DNA of 64,000 nucleotides from Bradyrhizobium sp. 149 (GCF_023073915.1 NZ_JADPKK010000022.1:1612001-1676000); one strand, 5' to 3'. Positions 1 through 8,912 are shown, counted from the stretch's first letter. A program made the numbers and translations. The notes: a model not told the origin generated them from the sequence alone.

Positions 1-1
1 C

Positions 2-409
2 GGCTGGTCCGCCGGCGGCCATCTGGCTGCCGTCGCCAGCGGCTGGCCGAACGTGCGTGGTGCGCTGGTGATCAGCGGCATTTTCGATCTCGAGCCGATC
101 GCGCTGACCTACATCAACGACCCGCTTCAACTCGATCGGCACGAGATCGAAAGGTTCAGCCCGCTGCGCCTGTTGCGCCAAGGCGCCTCGCCGCAATGCC
201 TGAGCGTCGGCGGCAACGAACTGAGCGAATTGCAGCGGCAGTCGCGCGCCTATGCGGAGGCGGCCGACAAACTCGGCCTGCCCGTCACGTTACGAATTCT
301 TCCCGGCCACCACCATTTCTCGATCCTCGACGAGCTTGGAAAGGCCGACGGCGAACTGACCCTCGCCCTGTCGCGGCTCATTCGCGACGCGGAATTCTTC
401 GGCCGTTGA
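2..409 (+). CDS. Alpha/beta-hydrolase, C-terminal part (5' end outside window)
   Basis: The start of this gene lies before the window; 135 residues are visible. The first visible residues form the nucleophile elbow G-W-S-A-G-G-H (G-x-S-x-G), and the probable catalytic histidine lies in PGHHH about 100 residues later. A GGHL-type elbow is usual in small esterases and kynurenine-formamidase-like enzymes, so an ester or formamide hydrolase is likely, but the substrate cannot be read from the sequence. The gene converges on the leftward flavoprotein gene that ends 27 bases away, so it does not belong to that operon. Confidence 0.8.
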   Translation, partial: GWSAGGHLAAVASGWPNVRGALVISGIFDLEPIALTYINDPLQLDRHEIERFSPLRLLRQGASPQCLSVGGNELSELQRQSRAYAEAADKLGLPVTLRILPGHHHFSILDELGKADGELTLALSRLIRDAEFFGR

Positions 410-436
410 ATCCGGGCCGGTGCGGCTGTGGCCAGC

Positions 437-1447
437 TCAAGCAACGGCGCGCGCGGTCGTAGTCGCGACGGCGCCGTCAAGGAAGCCCGTCAGCCGCTGC
501 CGGATGATCTGCTCGGCCTCATTCATGATGCGATCGATCAGTTCCTTCACCGTCGGGATGTCCTTGATCAGCCCAACCACCATGCCGCAGCTCCAAGCGC
601 CGGCGTCCATCTCGCCATCGACCATCACCCTCGGATAGACACCCGCCACCTGCTCGTGGATGTCCTCGATCTTGAGGCTCGCGCCCTTCTCGCGCTCGAC
701 TTCGAGCAACTGAGTGACGCCCTTGTTCTTCAGCACGCGCTCGGTGTTGCGCAGCGCGCGCATCACCAGCACCGTGTCGAGCTCGGTGGCCTCGACCAGG
801 GCCCGCTTCACGTTGGCGTGGACCGGCGCTTCCTTGGTCGCGACGAAGCGGGTCCCCATGTTCATGCCGGCGGCGCCCATCGACAACGCGGCAACGAGGC
901 TGCGCGCATCCGCCATGCCGCCCGAGGCCACGAACGGGATCTTGAGCTCATCCGCCGCGCGCGGCAGCAGGATCATGTTCGGGATATCGTCCTCACCGGG
1001 ATGGCCGCCGCATTCGAAGCCGTCGACGCTGACGGCGTCGCAGCCGATTCTCTCGGCCTTGAGCGAATGCCGCACCGAGGTGCATTTGTGGATCACCTTG
1101 ATGCCCGCCGCCTTCAGCGCAGGCATGTACGCTTCCGGGCTGCGGCCGGCGGTCTCCACCGCCTTGACGCCGCCTTCCTTGATGGCGGCGATGTATTCCG
1201 GATAGGGCGGCGAAGTGAAGCTCGGCAGGAACGTCAGGTTCACACCGATCGGCTTGTCGGTCATGTCGCGGCAGCGCACGATTTCCTTTGCCAGCAACTC
1301 CGGCGTCCTCTGCGTGAGGCCGGTGATGATGCCGAGACCGCCGGCGTTCGACACCGCAGCTGCCAGCTCGGCGAAGCCGACATAGTGCATGCCGCCCTGG
1401 ATGATCGGATGCTGGATCCCGAACAGTTCAGTAATCGCTGTCTTCAC
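437..1447 (-). CDS. Nitronate monooxygenase-like FMN oxidoreductase
   Basis: A 336-residue TIM-barrel flavoprotein of the 2-nitropropane dioxygenase/NMO family. It starts with the typical barrel strand around HPIIQGGMHYVG, has the phosphate-binding stretch GGMADARS near residue 190 and the GFECGGHPGEDD segment around residue 145. It is the last gene of a tight five-gene leftward operon with a thiolase, two acyl-CoA dehydrogenases and an SDR. In such CoA-ester operons members of this family act on CoA intermediates (for example IpdC in steroid ring degradation) rather than on nitroalkanes. That role is inferred here from context. The last residues (ATTTARAVA) look like an ordinary tail. Confidence 0.88.
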   Translation of the reverse strand: MKTAITELFGIQHPIIQGGMHYVGFAELAAAVSNAGGLGIITGLTQRTPELLAKEIVRCRDMTDKPIGVNLTFLPSFTSPPYPEYIAAIKEGGVKAVETAGRSPEAYMPALKAAGIKVIHKCTSVRHSLKAERIGCDAVSVDGFECGGHPGEDDIPNMILLPRAADELKIPFVASGGMADARSLVAALSMGAAGMNMGTRFVATKEAPVHANVKRALVEATELDTVLVMRALRNTERVLKNKGVTQLLEVEREKGASLKIEDIHEQVAGVYPRVMVDGEMDAGAWSCGMVVGLIKDIPTVKELIDRIMNEAEQIIRQRLTGFLDGAVATTTARAVA

Positions 1448-1468
1448 GTGTGCTTCTCCGCTTTCCGA

Positions 1469-2656
1469 TCAGTTGACGATTTCAAACAGGCCGGCCGCGC
1501 CCATGCCGCCGCCGATGCACATGGTCACCACGCCGTACTTCGCCTTGCGCCGCCGCCCCTCGATCAGGATGTGCCCCGCAAGCCGCGCGCCGGTCATGCC
1601 ATAGGGATGGCCGATCGCAATCGAGCCGCCGTTGACGTTGAGCTTGTCCGGATCGATGCCGAGCTTGTCGCGGCAGTAGATCACCTGGACGGCATAGGCT
1701 TCGTTCAGCTCCCAGAGATCGATGTCGTCGATCTTCAGACCGTGCCGCTTCAGCAGGCGCGGGATCGCAGCCACCGGGCCGATACCCATTTCGTCCGGCT
1801 CGACACCGGCCGCGACGAAGCCGCGGAAGATGCCGAGCGGCTTCAGGCCCTTCTTCGCGGCGATCCTGTCGCTCATGATCACGCAGGCCGATGCGCCGTC
1901 GGAAAGCTGGCTTGCATTGCCCGCCGTGATGGTCTTGCCTTCGAACACCGGCTTGATCTTCGCAAGGCCCTCCGCCGTGGTCTCGGGGCGCGGCCCTTCG
2001 TCCTTCGACAAGGTCACCTGCTGATAGGTGACTTCCTTGGTGTCCTTGTTGACGACGGCCATCCTGGTCGTGATCGGGACGATCTCGTCATTGAAGCGGC
2101 CGGCCTGCACCGCGGCACCGATACGGCGCTGGCATTCGAGACTGTATTCGTCCTGCCGGTCGCGGCCGATCTTGTAACGCTCGGCGACAATCTCGGCCGT
2201 GTCGAGCATCGACATGTACATGCCCGGCTTCATCGCCATCAACTCGTCGTCGACGGCGTGGAATCTGTTCATGTGCTCGTTCTGCACCAGGCTGATCGAC
2301 TCGATACCGCCTCCGATCGCGATCTCGACCCCGTCCAGCATGATCGAGCGTGCCGCGACCGCTATCGCCTGCAAGCCGGACGCGCACTGCCGATCGATCG
2401 TGGTCCCGGCAACGGTGACCGGCAGGCCGGCGCGGATCGCGCCCTTGCGTGCGACGTTCATCACCATGGTGCCTTGTTGCATCGCGCAACCCATCACCAC
2501 GTCCTCGACCTCGCCGGGCTCGATGCCCGCGCGCCTGACCGCTTCGGCCATCACATGGCCGGCCATGGTCGGACCTTCGGTGTTGTTCAGCGCACCGCGA
2601 TAGGCCTTACCGACGCCGGTACGCGCGGTGGAAACGATAACTGCCTCTGTCGTCAT
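1469..2656 (-). CDS. Acetyl-CoA C-acyltransferase (thiolase)
   Basis: A full-length 395-residue thiolase that cleaves 3-ketoacyl-CoA with CoA, or condenses acyl-CoAs in reverse. The nucleophilic Cys is in DRQCASGLQ (about residue 88), the active-site His in GGSIAIGHPYGMTGAR (about 350), the NEAYAVQ motif is near 315 and the second Cys is in CIGGGMG near the C terminus. The reading frame is open further upstream, but the ATG before TTEAVIVS has an AGAGG ribosome site eight bases ahead and gives the family's normal N terminus. It is separated by 13 bases from the upstream acyl-CoA dehydrogenase and 21 from the flavoprotein, so it is fourth in the operon. It probably performs the final thiolytic step. 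Confidence 0.93.
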   Translation of the reverse strand: MTTEAVIVSTARTGVGKAYRGALNNTEGPTMAGHVMAEAVRRAGIEPGEVEDVVMGCAMQQGTMVMNVARKGAIRAGLPVTVAGTTIDRQCASGLQAIAVAARSIMLDGVEIAIGGGIESISLVQNEHMNRFHAVDDELMAMKPGMYMSMLDTAEIVAERYKIGRDRQDEYSLECQRRIGAAVQAGRFNDEIVPITTRMAVVNKDTKEVTYQQVTLSKDEGPRPETTAEGLAKIKPVFEGKTITAGNASQLSDGASACVIMSDRIAAKKGLKPLGIFRGFVAAGVEPDEMGIGPVAAIPRLLKRHGLKIDDIDLWELNEAYAVQVIYCRDKLGIDPDKLNVNGGSIAIGHPYGMTGARLAGHILIEGRRRKAKYGVVTMCIGGGMGAAGLFEIVN

Positions 2657-2669
2657 ATTGGCCTCTTTG

Positions 2670-3800
2670 TCACGCGGCCGCATCGAGCTGCACATAGCGC
2701 AGCAGATGGTGGGCGGGATCGCCGAACTGGATGTTGATGGAAGAGATTCGCTTGAAGTAATGGCCGACATTCAATTCGTCGGTCATGCCCATGCCGCCAT
2801 GGAGTTGCACCGCCTGATCGGCGATGAATTTTCCGGCATAGCCGATCTTCGACTTGGCGCCGGAAGCGAGGCGCGAGATACCGGCCTCGCTAGCGCCGAG
2901 GCTCAGATTGAGATGCTGCATCAGCGAGAGCGCCTCCTGATGGGCGATGAACATGTCGACCATCCGGTGTTGCAGCACCTGGAAGCTGCCGATCGTGACG
3001 CCGAACTGCTTTCGGGTCTTGGAGAATTCCAGCGTCGCGGAGTTCAATTCGGCCATCGCTCCGACTGCTTCGGCGCAGAGCGCGCCGATGGCCCGGTCGC
3101 GGCAGGTTTCCAGCAGCGCGACGCCCTCGCCTTCGCTGCCGAGCAACTCGCCGCGCACTTCCCGAAACGTAACCTCCGCGGCGCGGCGGCCGTCGATGGT
3201 CTTGAAGCTCCGCAGATCGAGATTGGCCGCCCGGGCATCGACGACGAACAGGCTGATGCCGCTGCGATCATCGCGCTTGCCGGCGGTACGCGCGGAGACG
3301 ATGAGAGAGTCCGCCCAGGGCGCCGCGATGACGGCGGTCTTCTCACCACTGAGGATGTAGTCCTTGCCATCGGCCCGCGCCGTGGTCGCGACATCAGCAA
3401 GGTCGAAGCGCGAGCCTCTTTCGGTCCAGGCCAGCGCCCAGATCTTCTGTCCGGCCACGATATCGGGAATGAAGGCCTGCTTCTGCTCGTCCGTCCCTGC
3501 ATGCTCGATCAGGCTCCCAGCCAGCACGACGGTCTCCATGAACGGCTCCACGACGAGATGACGGCCGAACTCCTGGGCGATGATCATGGTCGATAGCGGA
3601 CCGCCACCGAGTCCGCCGCTCTCCTCCGAGAACGGCGCGGCCAGCAGGCCGAGCTCGGCAAAGGCCGCCCACTGCTTGCGGCTCCAGCCCTCTTCACTGG
3701 AAACACTCTTGCGCCGCGCCTCGAAACTGTACTGGTCGCGGAGCATGCGCTGTACGCTGGAGCGCAACAATTCCTGCTCTTCCGTGAACTGGATATCCAT
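2670..3800 (-). CDS. Acyl-CoA dehydrogenase (first of an adjacent pair)
   Basis: A 376-residue FAD-dependent acyl-CoA dehydrogenase. The N-terminal helical domain starts MDIQFTEEQELLR. The middle beta domain contains ALAWTERGSRFD, where most family members have the Q-x-x-x-T-E-P-x-x-G-S-D signature, so the flavin-loop motif is partly degenerate. The C-terminal helices carry TRKQFGVTIGSFQVLQH and QLHGGMGMTDE. Together with the next gene it forms an adjacent pair of different acyl-CoA dehydrogenases, a layout seen for hetero-oligomeric enzymes on bulky CoA esters (FadE28-FadE29 type). It may therefore be one subunit of a heteromer; this is inference. Gaps of 22 and 13 bases place it in the same operon. 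Confidence 0.9.
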   Translation of the reverse strand: MDIQFTEEQELLRSSVQRMLRDQYSFEARRKSVSSEEGWSRKQWAAFAELGLLAAPFSEESGGLGGGPLSTMIIAQEFGRHLVVEPFMETVVLAGSLIEHAGTDEQKQAFIPDIVAGQKIWALAWTERGSRFDLADVATTARADGKDYILSGEKTAVIAAPWADSLIVSARTAGKRDDRSGISLFVVDARAANLDLRSFKTIDGRRAAEVTFREVRGELLGSEGEGVALLETCRDRAIGALCAEAVGAMAELNSATLEFSKTRKQFGVTIGSFQVLQHRMVDMFIAHQEALSLMQHLNLSLGASEAGISRLASGAKSKIGYAGKFIADQAVQLHGGMGMTDELNVGHYFKRISSINIQFGDPAHHLLRYVQLDAAA

Positions 3801-3822
3801 CCGATCCTCTTGTGCGCTGTTG

Positions 3823-5004
3823 CTAGAGACCGAGCACCGCTTTGGCGATGATGTTGCGCTGGATCTCGTTCGATCCGCCGTAGATGCTGAGCTTGCGCGA
3901 ATTCAGGTACTTTTCCGACGCGGTGTGGCCGTAGTCGGGGCCCGGCATGAAGCGGTTTGCGCTCAACGGCTGCTCGCGAAGTGCAAGTCCGTCATTGCCG
4001 ATTGCGCGATGTGTCAGTTCGGTGATTCCCTGGAATATCTCGGTGCCGCGAATCTTGAACAGCGAGGCCGCAGGACCCGGATCGATGCCGCGGGCCATCT
4101 GGGCAATGACGCGCAACTCGGTGGCCTCGAGCGCAAGCACGTCGAGCTCGATCCGGCCGATCTCCTTGCTGAAATCGAGACGCGCCGGATCGTCCGCTGC
4201 GATCTCCGCCTTAACGATCTTCTTCAACCGGTCGAGATAGCGCGTCGACCGGCCGATCCCGGCCATGCTGGTGCGCTCATTGCCCAGCAGAAATTTGGCG
4301 TAGGTCCAGCCCTTGTTCTCCTCGCCGATCAGGTTCTCGACGGGGACGCGGACGTCCTCGAGGAAGACATCGTTGACCTCGTGCGATCCGTCGATCGTGA
4401 CGATCGGACGCACGGTGACGCCGGGCGATTTCATGTCTATCAGGAGGAACGAGATGCCGGCCTGAGGCTTGGCGCCCGGATCCGTACGCACCAGGCAGAA
4501 GATCCAATCGGCGTGCTGCGCCAACGTCGTCCAGGTCTTGTGGCCGTTGACGATGTAGTGGTCGCCGTCGCGCACCGCCTTGGTCCGAACGGTCGCCAGG
4601 TCCGACCCTGAGCCCGGCTCGGAATAGCCCTGGCACCACCAATCGTCACCCGAGAGGATCCGCGGCAAGAACTTCTGTTTTTGCGCGTCGTTGCCGAACG
4701 TGTAGATGACGGGACCAACCATGGTGACGCTGAACGCCAGCGGCGGCAGCGTCCCGGCCCGGCTTGTTTCCTGCTCGAAGATGAAACGCCGGGTGATCGA
4801 CCAGCCGGGGCCGCCATATTCCTTGGGCCAGAGCGGCGCGACCCAGCCCTTCCTGTAGAGGATGCGGTGCCAGAGCAACGATTGCTCTTTCGTCAGGTCG
4901 GTCTCCGGATTGGGGACGCGCATTTCCTGCGGATAGTTTTCGGCGATGAAGGCGCGCACCTCATCACGGAAGGCCGCGTCTTCGGGAGACAGTGCGAGCT
5001 CCAT
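3823..5004 (-). CDS. Acyl-CoA dehydrogenase (second of an adjacent pair)
   Basis: A 393-residue acyl-CoA dehydrogenase with a better-kept signature than its neighbour: GYSEPGSGSDLATV around residue 130, the FAD-contacting NGHKTWTT segment, and the C-terminal RKLSIYGGSNEIQRNII motif typical of family members. The open frame runs 100 codons further upstream, but the ATG before ELALSPEDAAF is the family start and follows the SDR stop by 10 bases. It introduces the alpha-beta double bond into an acyl-CoA and hands electrons to ETF. With the adjacent 376-residue paralogue it may form a heteromeric enzyme. The two proteins are clearly different, so this is not a recent duplication. Confidence 0.92.
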   Translation of the reverse strand: MELALSPEDAAFRDEVRAFIAENYPQEMRVPNPETDLTKEQSLLWHRILYRKGWVAPLWPKEYGGPGWSITRRFIFEQETSRAGTLPPLAFSVTMVGPVIYTFGNDAQKQKFLPRILSGDDWWCQGYSEPGSGSDLATVRTKAVRDGDHYIVNGHKTWTTLAQHADWIFCLVRTDPGAKPQAGISFLLIDMKSPGVTVRPIVTIDGSHEVNDVFLEDVRVPVENLIGEENKGWTYAKFLLGNERTSMAGIGRSTRYLDRLKKIVKAEIAADDPARLDFSKEIGRIELDVLALEATELRVIAQMARGIDPGPAASLFKIRGTEIFQGITELTHRAIGNDGLALREQPLSANRFMPGPDYGHTASEKYLNSRKLSIYGGSNEIQRNIIAKAVLGL

Positions 5005-5014
5005 CGGGCGTTTC

Positions 5015-5752
5015 CTACCACTTCTCACCGAAGGGGCGGATTTCCAGCTCGAAGGTCCAGGCGCTCCTCGGCTGCTGATAGAGCTGCCAATAGGACGTCG
5101 CGACCGAGGCCGGCGGCATGAGCAAATCCGGATCGTCGAGCGCATTGGGGCCGAGCGCCTCCAGGCGTCGCTGCCTGACCCATTCGGTATCGACACCGGA
5201 ATCGATAACGAGGTGGGCGACGTGGATATTCTTCGGGCCGAGCTCGCGTGCCATCGCCTGCGCCACCGCGCGCAGCCCGAATTTGGCGCTGGCAAAGGCT
5301 GCATAGCCGCTGCCGCCGCGCAAAGACGCGGTCGCGCCGGTGAAGAAAATGTTGCCCTGGCCGCGCGGCAGCATCAGCCTGGCTGCCTCGCGCCCGGCGA
5401 GGAAGCCGGAGTAGCAGGCCATTTCCCAGACCTTGCGGAACACGCGCTCGGTCGTGTCGAGGATCGGGAAGTTGACGTTTGCACCGATGTTGAAAATGCA
5501 GACCTCCAGAGGCGCGTGCTTGTCTGCGTCATTCAGGAAGGAGATGATCTCGTCCTCCTTGCGCGCATCGAGCGAACGTGCCTGGATCTCGCCGCCGGCG
5601 GCCTCGATCTCCTTGACCAGCGGCGCGAGCTTGTCGCCGTTGCGGCGGCCAGCGAAGACGGTAAAGCCTTCAGACGCAAACTTCTTGGCAATCTCTCCGC
5701 CGATGAAATCGCCCGCGCCGATCACGGCGACGGTTGCATTTCTCGTTTTCAA
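5015..5752 (-). CDS. SDR-family oxidoreductase with Phe at the catalytic Tyr position
   Basis: A 245-residue short-chain dehydrogenase, first gene of the leftward five-gene operon. The Rossmann motif is atypical (VIGAGDFIGGEIA rather than G-x-x-x-G-I-G after T), the NAG-type motif is present as FNIGANVN, and the active-site segment reads GYAAFASAKFGL. The Y-x-x-x-K position holds Phe (F-A-S-A-K) with the Lys kept. It closely resembles the 247-residue SDR encoded on the other side of the divergent promoter, including the C-terminal ELxIRPxxEKW ending. A 3-hydroxyacyl-CoA or ring-alcohol oxidation would fit the operon, but the missing Tyr makes the chemistry uncertain. Confidence 0.88.
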   Translation of the reverse strand: MKTRNATVAVIGAGDFIGGEIAKKFASEGFTVFAGRRNGDKLAPLVKEIEAAGGEIQARSLDARKEDEIISFLNDADKHAPLEVCIFNIGANVNFPILDTTERVFRKVWEMACYSGFLAGREAARLMLPRGQGNIFFTGATASLRGGSGYAAFASAKFGLRAVAQAMARELGPKNIHVAHLVIDSGVDTEWVRQRRLEALGPNALDDPDLLMPPASVATSYWQLYQQPRSAWTFELEIRPFGEKW

Positions 5753-6251
5753 GGGTCTTCTCCCGGTTATGTTAGGCCCGCTATGCGCGAAGCTGTTCTG
5801 TCGCCCTGGAACGTGGAGCGCAATTTTCGCGATCGATGACGGGGCGCTCGTCCGCTCTCACCCCGCCCATACGCTGCCCGAGGTTACCACGGTCGGAGTC
5901 GCAGTCCTCAACGGGCGTGGTTCGCCCCAAGGCTCTGGAAGACTGACGGCGGGTCGATTGATCGATATGGCTCGGCAACCCGGCAGCAGTCTCGTCTCGA
6001 CCGAGCGCTTGGGACAGCTTCGCCACGACCAACCGCCTCCCGCCTGAAGAACATCGACGCTTTTCATCATTGCGCCTGCGACGAAACATGCGTTCTTTTT
6101 TAGAACTCGTCAATCGGTATTTTGCTGGGACGACCGGATCAGAAAGTGGCAGGCTCGCTGCCATACTCGCGGACTTGCGAAAACTCCATTTACAACGCGG
6201 CTAGCAGCCGATAACGATAAGTATCAAATAAGAACTTGCGAGGAGGCGAGC
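5753..6251. other. Divergent intergenic region between two SDR units
   Basis: About 500 bases without a convincing gene. It holds the promoters of the leftward five-gene operon and of the rightward SDR-GST pair. The one clear element is a GTTC-N7-GAAC palindrome roughly 145 bases before the rightward start. The rightward gene has a strong GGAGG ribosome site. No open frame in the stretch resembles a protein family. Confidence 0.6.
6091..6107. promoter_or_regulatory. Palindromic operator 1 (putative HxlR site)
   Basis: The sequence is CGTTC-TTTTTTA-GAACT, an inverted repeat with a seven-base T-rich spacer, followed by CGTCAATCG. It is nearly the same over about 26 bases as operator 3 upstream of the solute-binding protein gene. 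It sits between two divergent catabolic units, where one dimer could control both. Assignment to the HxlR protein encoded nearby is inference from co-occurrence. Confidence 0.6.
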
Positions 6252-6995
6252 GTGGGAGAAAGTCGGGGAGTCGCGATGTTGGTCGGCGCGGGTGATGCCA
6301 TCGGCGCAGCCGTTGCGCGCCGGTTTGCCAGCGGCGGCTACACAGTTTGCATCTGCAGACGCGATGCGGCCAAATCCCAGGCGCTTGTCGATGAGCTCAG
6401 GGCGAAAGGCCACGGCATCCACGCCTTCAGCGTCGACGCCCGCCAGGAAGCGGAGGTCCAGAAGCTCTTCGCGGATGTCGAACGCCAGATCGGACCGATC
6501 GAGATATGCCTGTTCAATGCCGGATCGAACGTCAACAAGCCTCTGTTGGAGACCACCGACAAGCTCTTCTTCAAGGCCTGGGAGCTGGCCTGCTACGCCG
6601 GATTCCTGGTCGGGCGCGAAGCCGCGCGCGTCATGCTGACGCGCGGGCGCGGCACCATCTTTTTTACCGGTGCAACCGCAAGCATCCGCGGCGGCAAGGG
6701 CTTTGCCGCGTTCTCATCGGCAAAATTCGGTCTTCGCGCGCTGGCCCAGGCCATGGCGCGCGAGCTCGGGCCCAAGAACATTCATGTCGTCCATCTGATC
6801 ATCGATGCCGGCGTCGATAGCGAAGCCATTCATCAGCGTATGAAAGCGGCGAAGGGGATCGATGCAAGCGAGATCCCGCCCGACAGCCTGACCAAGACCT
6901 CCTCGATTGCCGAAGCGTATTGGTTTGCCCATCAGCAAAGCCGCGACGGCTGGACCCACGAACTCGATCTTCGCCCCGCCGCAGAGAAATGGTGA
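6252..6995 (+). CDS. SDR-family oxidoreductase, paralogue of the divergent SDR
   Basis: A 247-residue short-chain dehydrogenase that starts at GTG behind a strong GGAGG site. It resembles the divergently encoded 245-residue SDR along its whole length. Shared features are the VGAGDAIG nucleotide loop, FNAGSNVNKPLLET, the active-site segment GFAAFSSAKFGL and the EKW C terminus. As in its partner, the catalytic Tyr of Y-x-x-x-K is Phe while the Lys is kept. Its stop is followed one base later by the ATG of the GST gene, so the two are co-transcribed and probably translationally coupled. The substrate is unknown; context suggests a CoA-activated ring or acyl intermediate. Confidence 0.88.
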   Translation: MGESRGVAMLVGAGDAIGAAVARRFASGGYTVCICRRDAAKSQALVDELRAKGHGIHAFSVDARQEAEVQKLFADVERQIGPIEICLFNAGSNVNKPLLETTDKLFFKAWELACYAGFLVGREAARVMLTRGRGTIFFTGATASIRGGKGFAAFSSAKFGLRALAQAMARELGPKNIHVVHLIIDAGVDSEAIHQRMKAAKGIDASEIPPDSLTKTSSIAEAYWFAHQQSRDGWTHELDLRPAAEKW

Positions 6996-6996
6996 C

Positions 6997-7674
6997 ATGA
7001 CCGACGATCCAGACCTCACCCTGTGGGGAGTCGGGACAAGCCGCACCGTTCGACCACACTGGGCGATGCACGAGCTGGCCTTGACCTACAAGATCAAACC
7101 GATCGGCCCGCGGACGGGTGAGACCAAGACCGCCGAATATACCAGGCTCAATCCGCGCCAGAAGATTCCGCTGCTGCAGGATGGTGACTTCCGCATCGGC
7201 GAAAGTGCCGCGATCATCGCATATTTGTCGCGCATGTATTCCACGCCGGAGCGTGCGTTGATTCCGGAATCGACCCGCGACTATGCAGCGTGGCTGGAAT
7301 GGTGCTTCTTTATCGTCACCGAGCTCGACTCCACCAGCCTGTATGTAATGCGTCGTCACAGCGCCGATGCTCTCGGCCCGATTTACGGGGTTGCGCCGGA
7401 GGTCGTCGCTCAAGCCGCGGAATATTTTCGGGCGCAATTGCGCCATGTGGAGGTCGCGCTGGCGGACGGCCGACAATTCCTCATGGGGGACTGCTTCAGC
7501 AGCGCCGATATTCTGCTGACGACGTGCCTGGACTGGGCGGTCGCATACGGGGTCGGCATCTGCGACAACGCACAGCCCTATCTCGCGCGTATGCGAAGTC
7601 GGGACGCCTACCAGCGCGCGGCTGCGGCGAATGTTCCGCTAGCGCCAATTGTACCGACGCCTGCCAACGCTTGA
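6997..7674 (+). CDS. Glutathione S-transferase family protein
   Basis: A 225-residue soluble GST. The N-terminal thioredoxin-like domain begins LTLWGVGTSRTVRPHW, where the S or T near residue 14 would be the glutathione-activating residue. It contains RQKIPLLQDGDFRIGESAAI, with the cis-Pro of KIPLL and the E-S glutathione gamma-Glu contact. A helical C-terminal domain follows. I chose the ATG one base after the SDR stop; the frame is open a little further upstream inside the SDR gene. Pairing with an SDR and a nearby kappa-GST-like isomerase suggests glutathione-dependent isomerisation or conjugation in the pathway, which is inference. Confidence 0.87.
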   Translation: MTDDPDLTLWGVGTSRTVRPHWAMHELALTYKIKPIGPRTGETKTAEYTRLNPRQKIPLLQDGDFRIGESAAIIAYLSRMYSTPERALIPESTRDYAAWLEWCFFIVTELDSTSLYVMRRHSADALGPIYGVAPEVVAQAAEYFRAQLRHVEVALADGRQFLMGDCFSSADILLTTCLDWAVAYGVGICDNAQPYLARMRSRDAYQRAAAANVPLAPIVPTPANA

Positions 7675-7712
7675 GAGCCGGTGGCGAGAGCCGGTGGCGC
7701 GAGCGCTTCGGC

Positions 7713-8912
7713 CTACACGGCCACGCGCAATGTGCGCGCGGCGACCATGCTGTCTATCGCGTCATCGTCGTAACCCAGCTCGCGCAGCACCTCGCGCGAG
7801 TGCTCGCCGACGCGAGGGGCCGGGCCGCCGATCGCAGACTGGTTGACCTCGAAGCGGGCTGCGGGCTTCGGCTGCCGCACCTGGCCGACCTTCGGCTGAT
7901 CGAATTCCGCGATGATCCCGCGCGCCACCACCTGTTCATTGTGAATGATTTCGCCGCGCCGCAGGATTGGCGCACAGGGGACGTCCGCAGCGTCCAGCCG
8001 CTCCAGCCATTCGGCGGTCGTGTGCTGGCCGATATACTCCGCCATCTTGTTGATGCGTGCCGTGGCATTGACCGAACGCGCCGACGGGGTCGCGAACCGG
8101 GGATCATTGGCAAGCTCGGGATCGCCGGATGCCCGGCAAAATCCCTGCCATTCGGAATCGGAGATAGTGCCGGCCGTGATGTAGCCGTCGCTGGTCTTGA
8201 ACACGAGGTCCGGCCGGTCGTTGGGATCGGCGGCGCCGGCCTCGGCTCCGACCACCGTGTATTGCATCATGCCTTCCGGCCAGAGATAGGAAATCATGGC
8301 ATCCAGCATCGCGACCTGGATATGATCTCCGTGCCCGGTCTTCTCACGCGCATAGAGAGCCGCAGCCACGGCCTGGGCCGTAAACACGGCAGTCGTCTTG
8401 TCACACACGATCGTGCGGATCATCTGCGGGCGATTGGTGACCGGCTGCGACTGGATGTCGGCGAAACCCGACAAGCCCTGAATGATCGGATCGTAAACGC
8501 GCTTCTTGACATACGGTCCGGTCTCGCCGACGCCGCTGATCGAGACGTAGATCAGGCGCGGATGCCGCCTGCGCAGTTCTTCGACACCGAGACCGAGGCG
8601 CTCCATGGTGCCGGGCCGGAAGTTCTGCACCAGGACATCGGCCTGCGCGACCAGCTTGGCCAGCACCTCGTGACCGTCCGTGCTCTTGACGTCGATCGAG
8701 AGCGAACGCTTGCCGCGGTTTGACGAGATGAACAGCGCGGAGAATTCGCCATCCTTGTCGATTGTGGCACGGCTGCGACGGGTGATATCGCCGCCGATCG
8801 GCTCGATCTTGAGCACGTCGGCGCCCTGATCCGCCAGAAACATGGTCGCAAACGGGCCAGACACCACGCCGGTCAGATCGAGGACGCGAACGCCGTTAAG
8901 CGGACCAGCCAT
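7713..8912 (-). CDS. Family III CoA-transferase (CaiB/BaiF type)
   Basis: A 399-residue CoA-transferase that moves CoA between carboxylic acids through an aspartyl anhydride intermediate. The N terminus GVRVLDLTGVVSGPFATMFL, the segment GADVLKIEP, the motif QNFRPGTMERLGLG and the YVSISGVGETGPY stretch are all typical. The likely catalytic Asp is in VYDPIIQGLSG near residue 150. The open frame extends upstream into the isomerase gene, but the family start is the ATG before AGPLNGVRV. It lies 97 bases after the isomerase gene and is probably in the same unit. It could activate the pathway substrate using another CoA ester. Confidence 0.92.
   Translation of the reverse strand: MAGPLNGVRVLDLTGVVSGPFATMFLADQGADVLKIEPIGGDITRRSRATIDKDGEFSALFISSNRGKRSLSIDVKSTDGHEVLAKLVAQADVLVQNFRPGTMERLGLGVEELRRRHPRLIYVSISGVGETGPYVKKRVYDPIIQGLSGFADIQSQPVTNRPQMIRTIVCDKTTAVFTAQAVAAALYAREKTGHGDHIQVAMLDAMISYLWPEGMMQYTVVGAEAGAADPNDRPDLVFKTSDGYITAGTISDSEWQGFCRASGDPELANDPRFATPSARSVNATARINKMAEYIGQHTTAEWLERLDAADVPCAPILRRGEIIHNEQVVARGIIAEFDQPKVGQVRQPKPAARFEVNQSAIGGPAPRVGEHSREVLRELGYDDDAIDSMVAARTLRVAV

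Noticed and set aside
428..2737. Rightward open frame of 769 codons over the thiolase and NMO genes
   Set aside because: It is the complement of two well-recognised leftward genes; the product is His/Asp/Arg-rich without any family, as expected for a shadow frame in GC-rich DNA.
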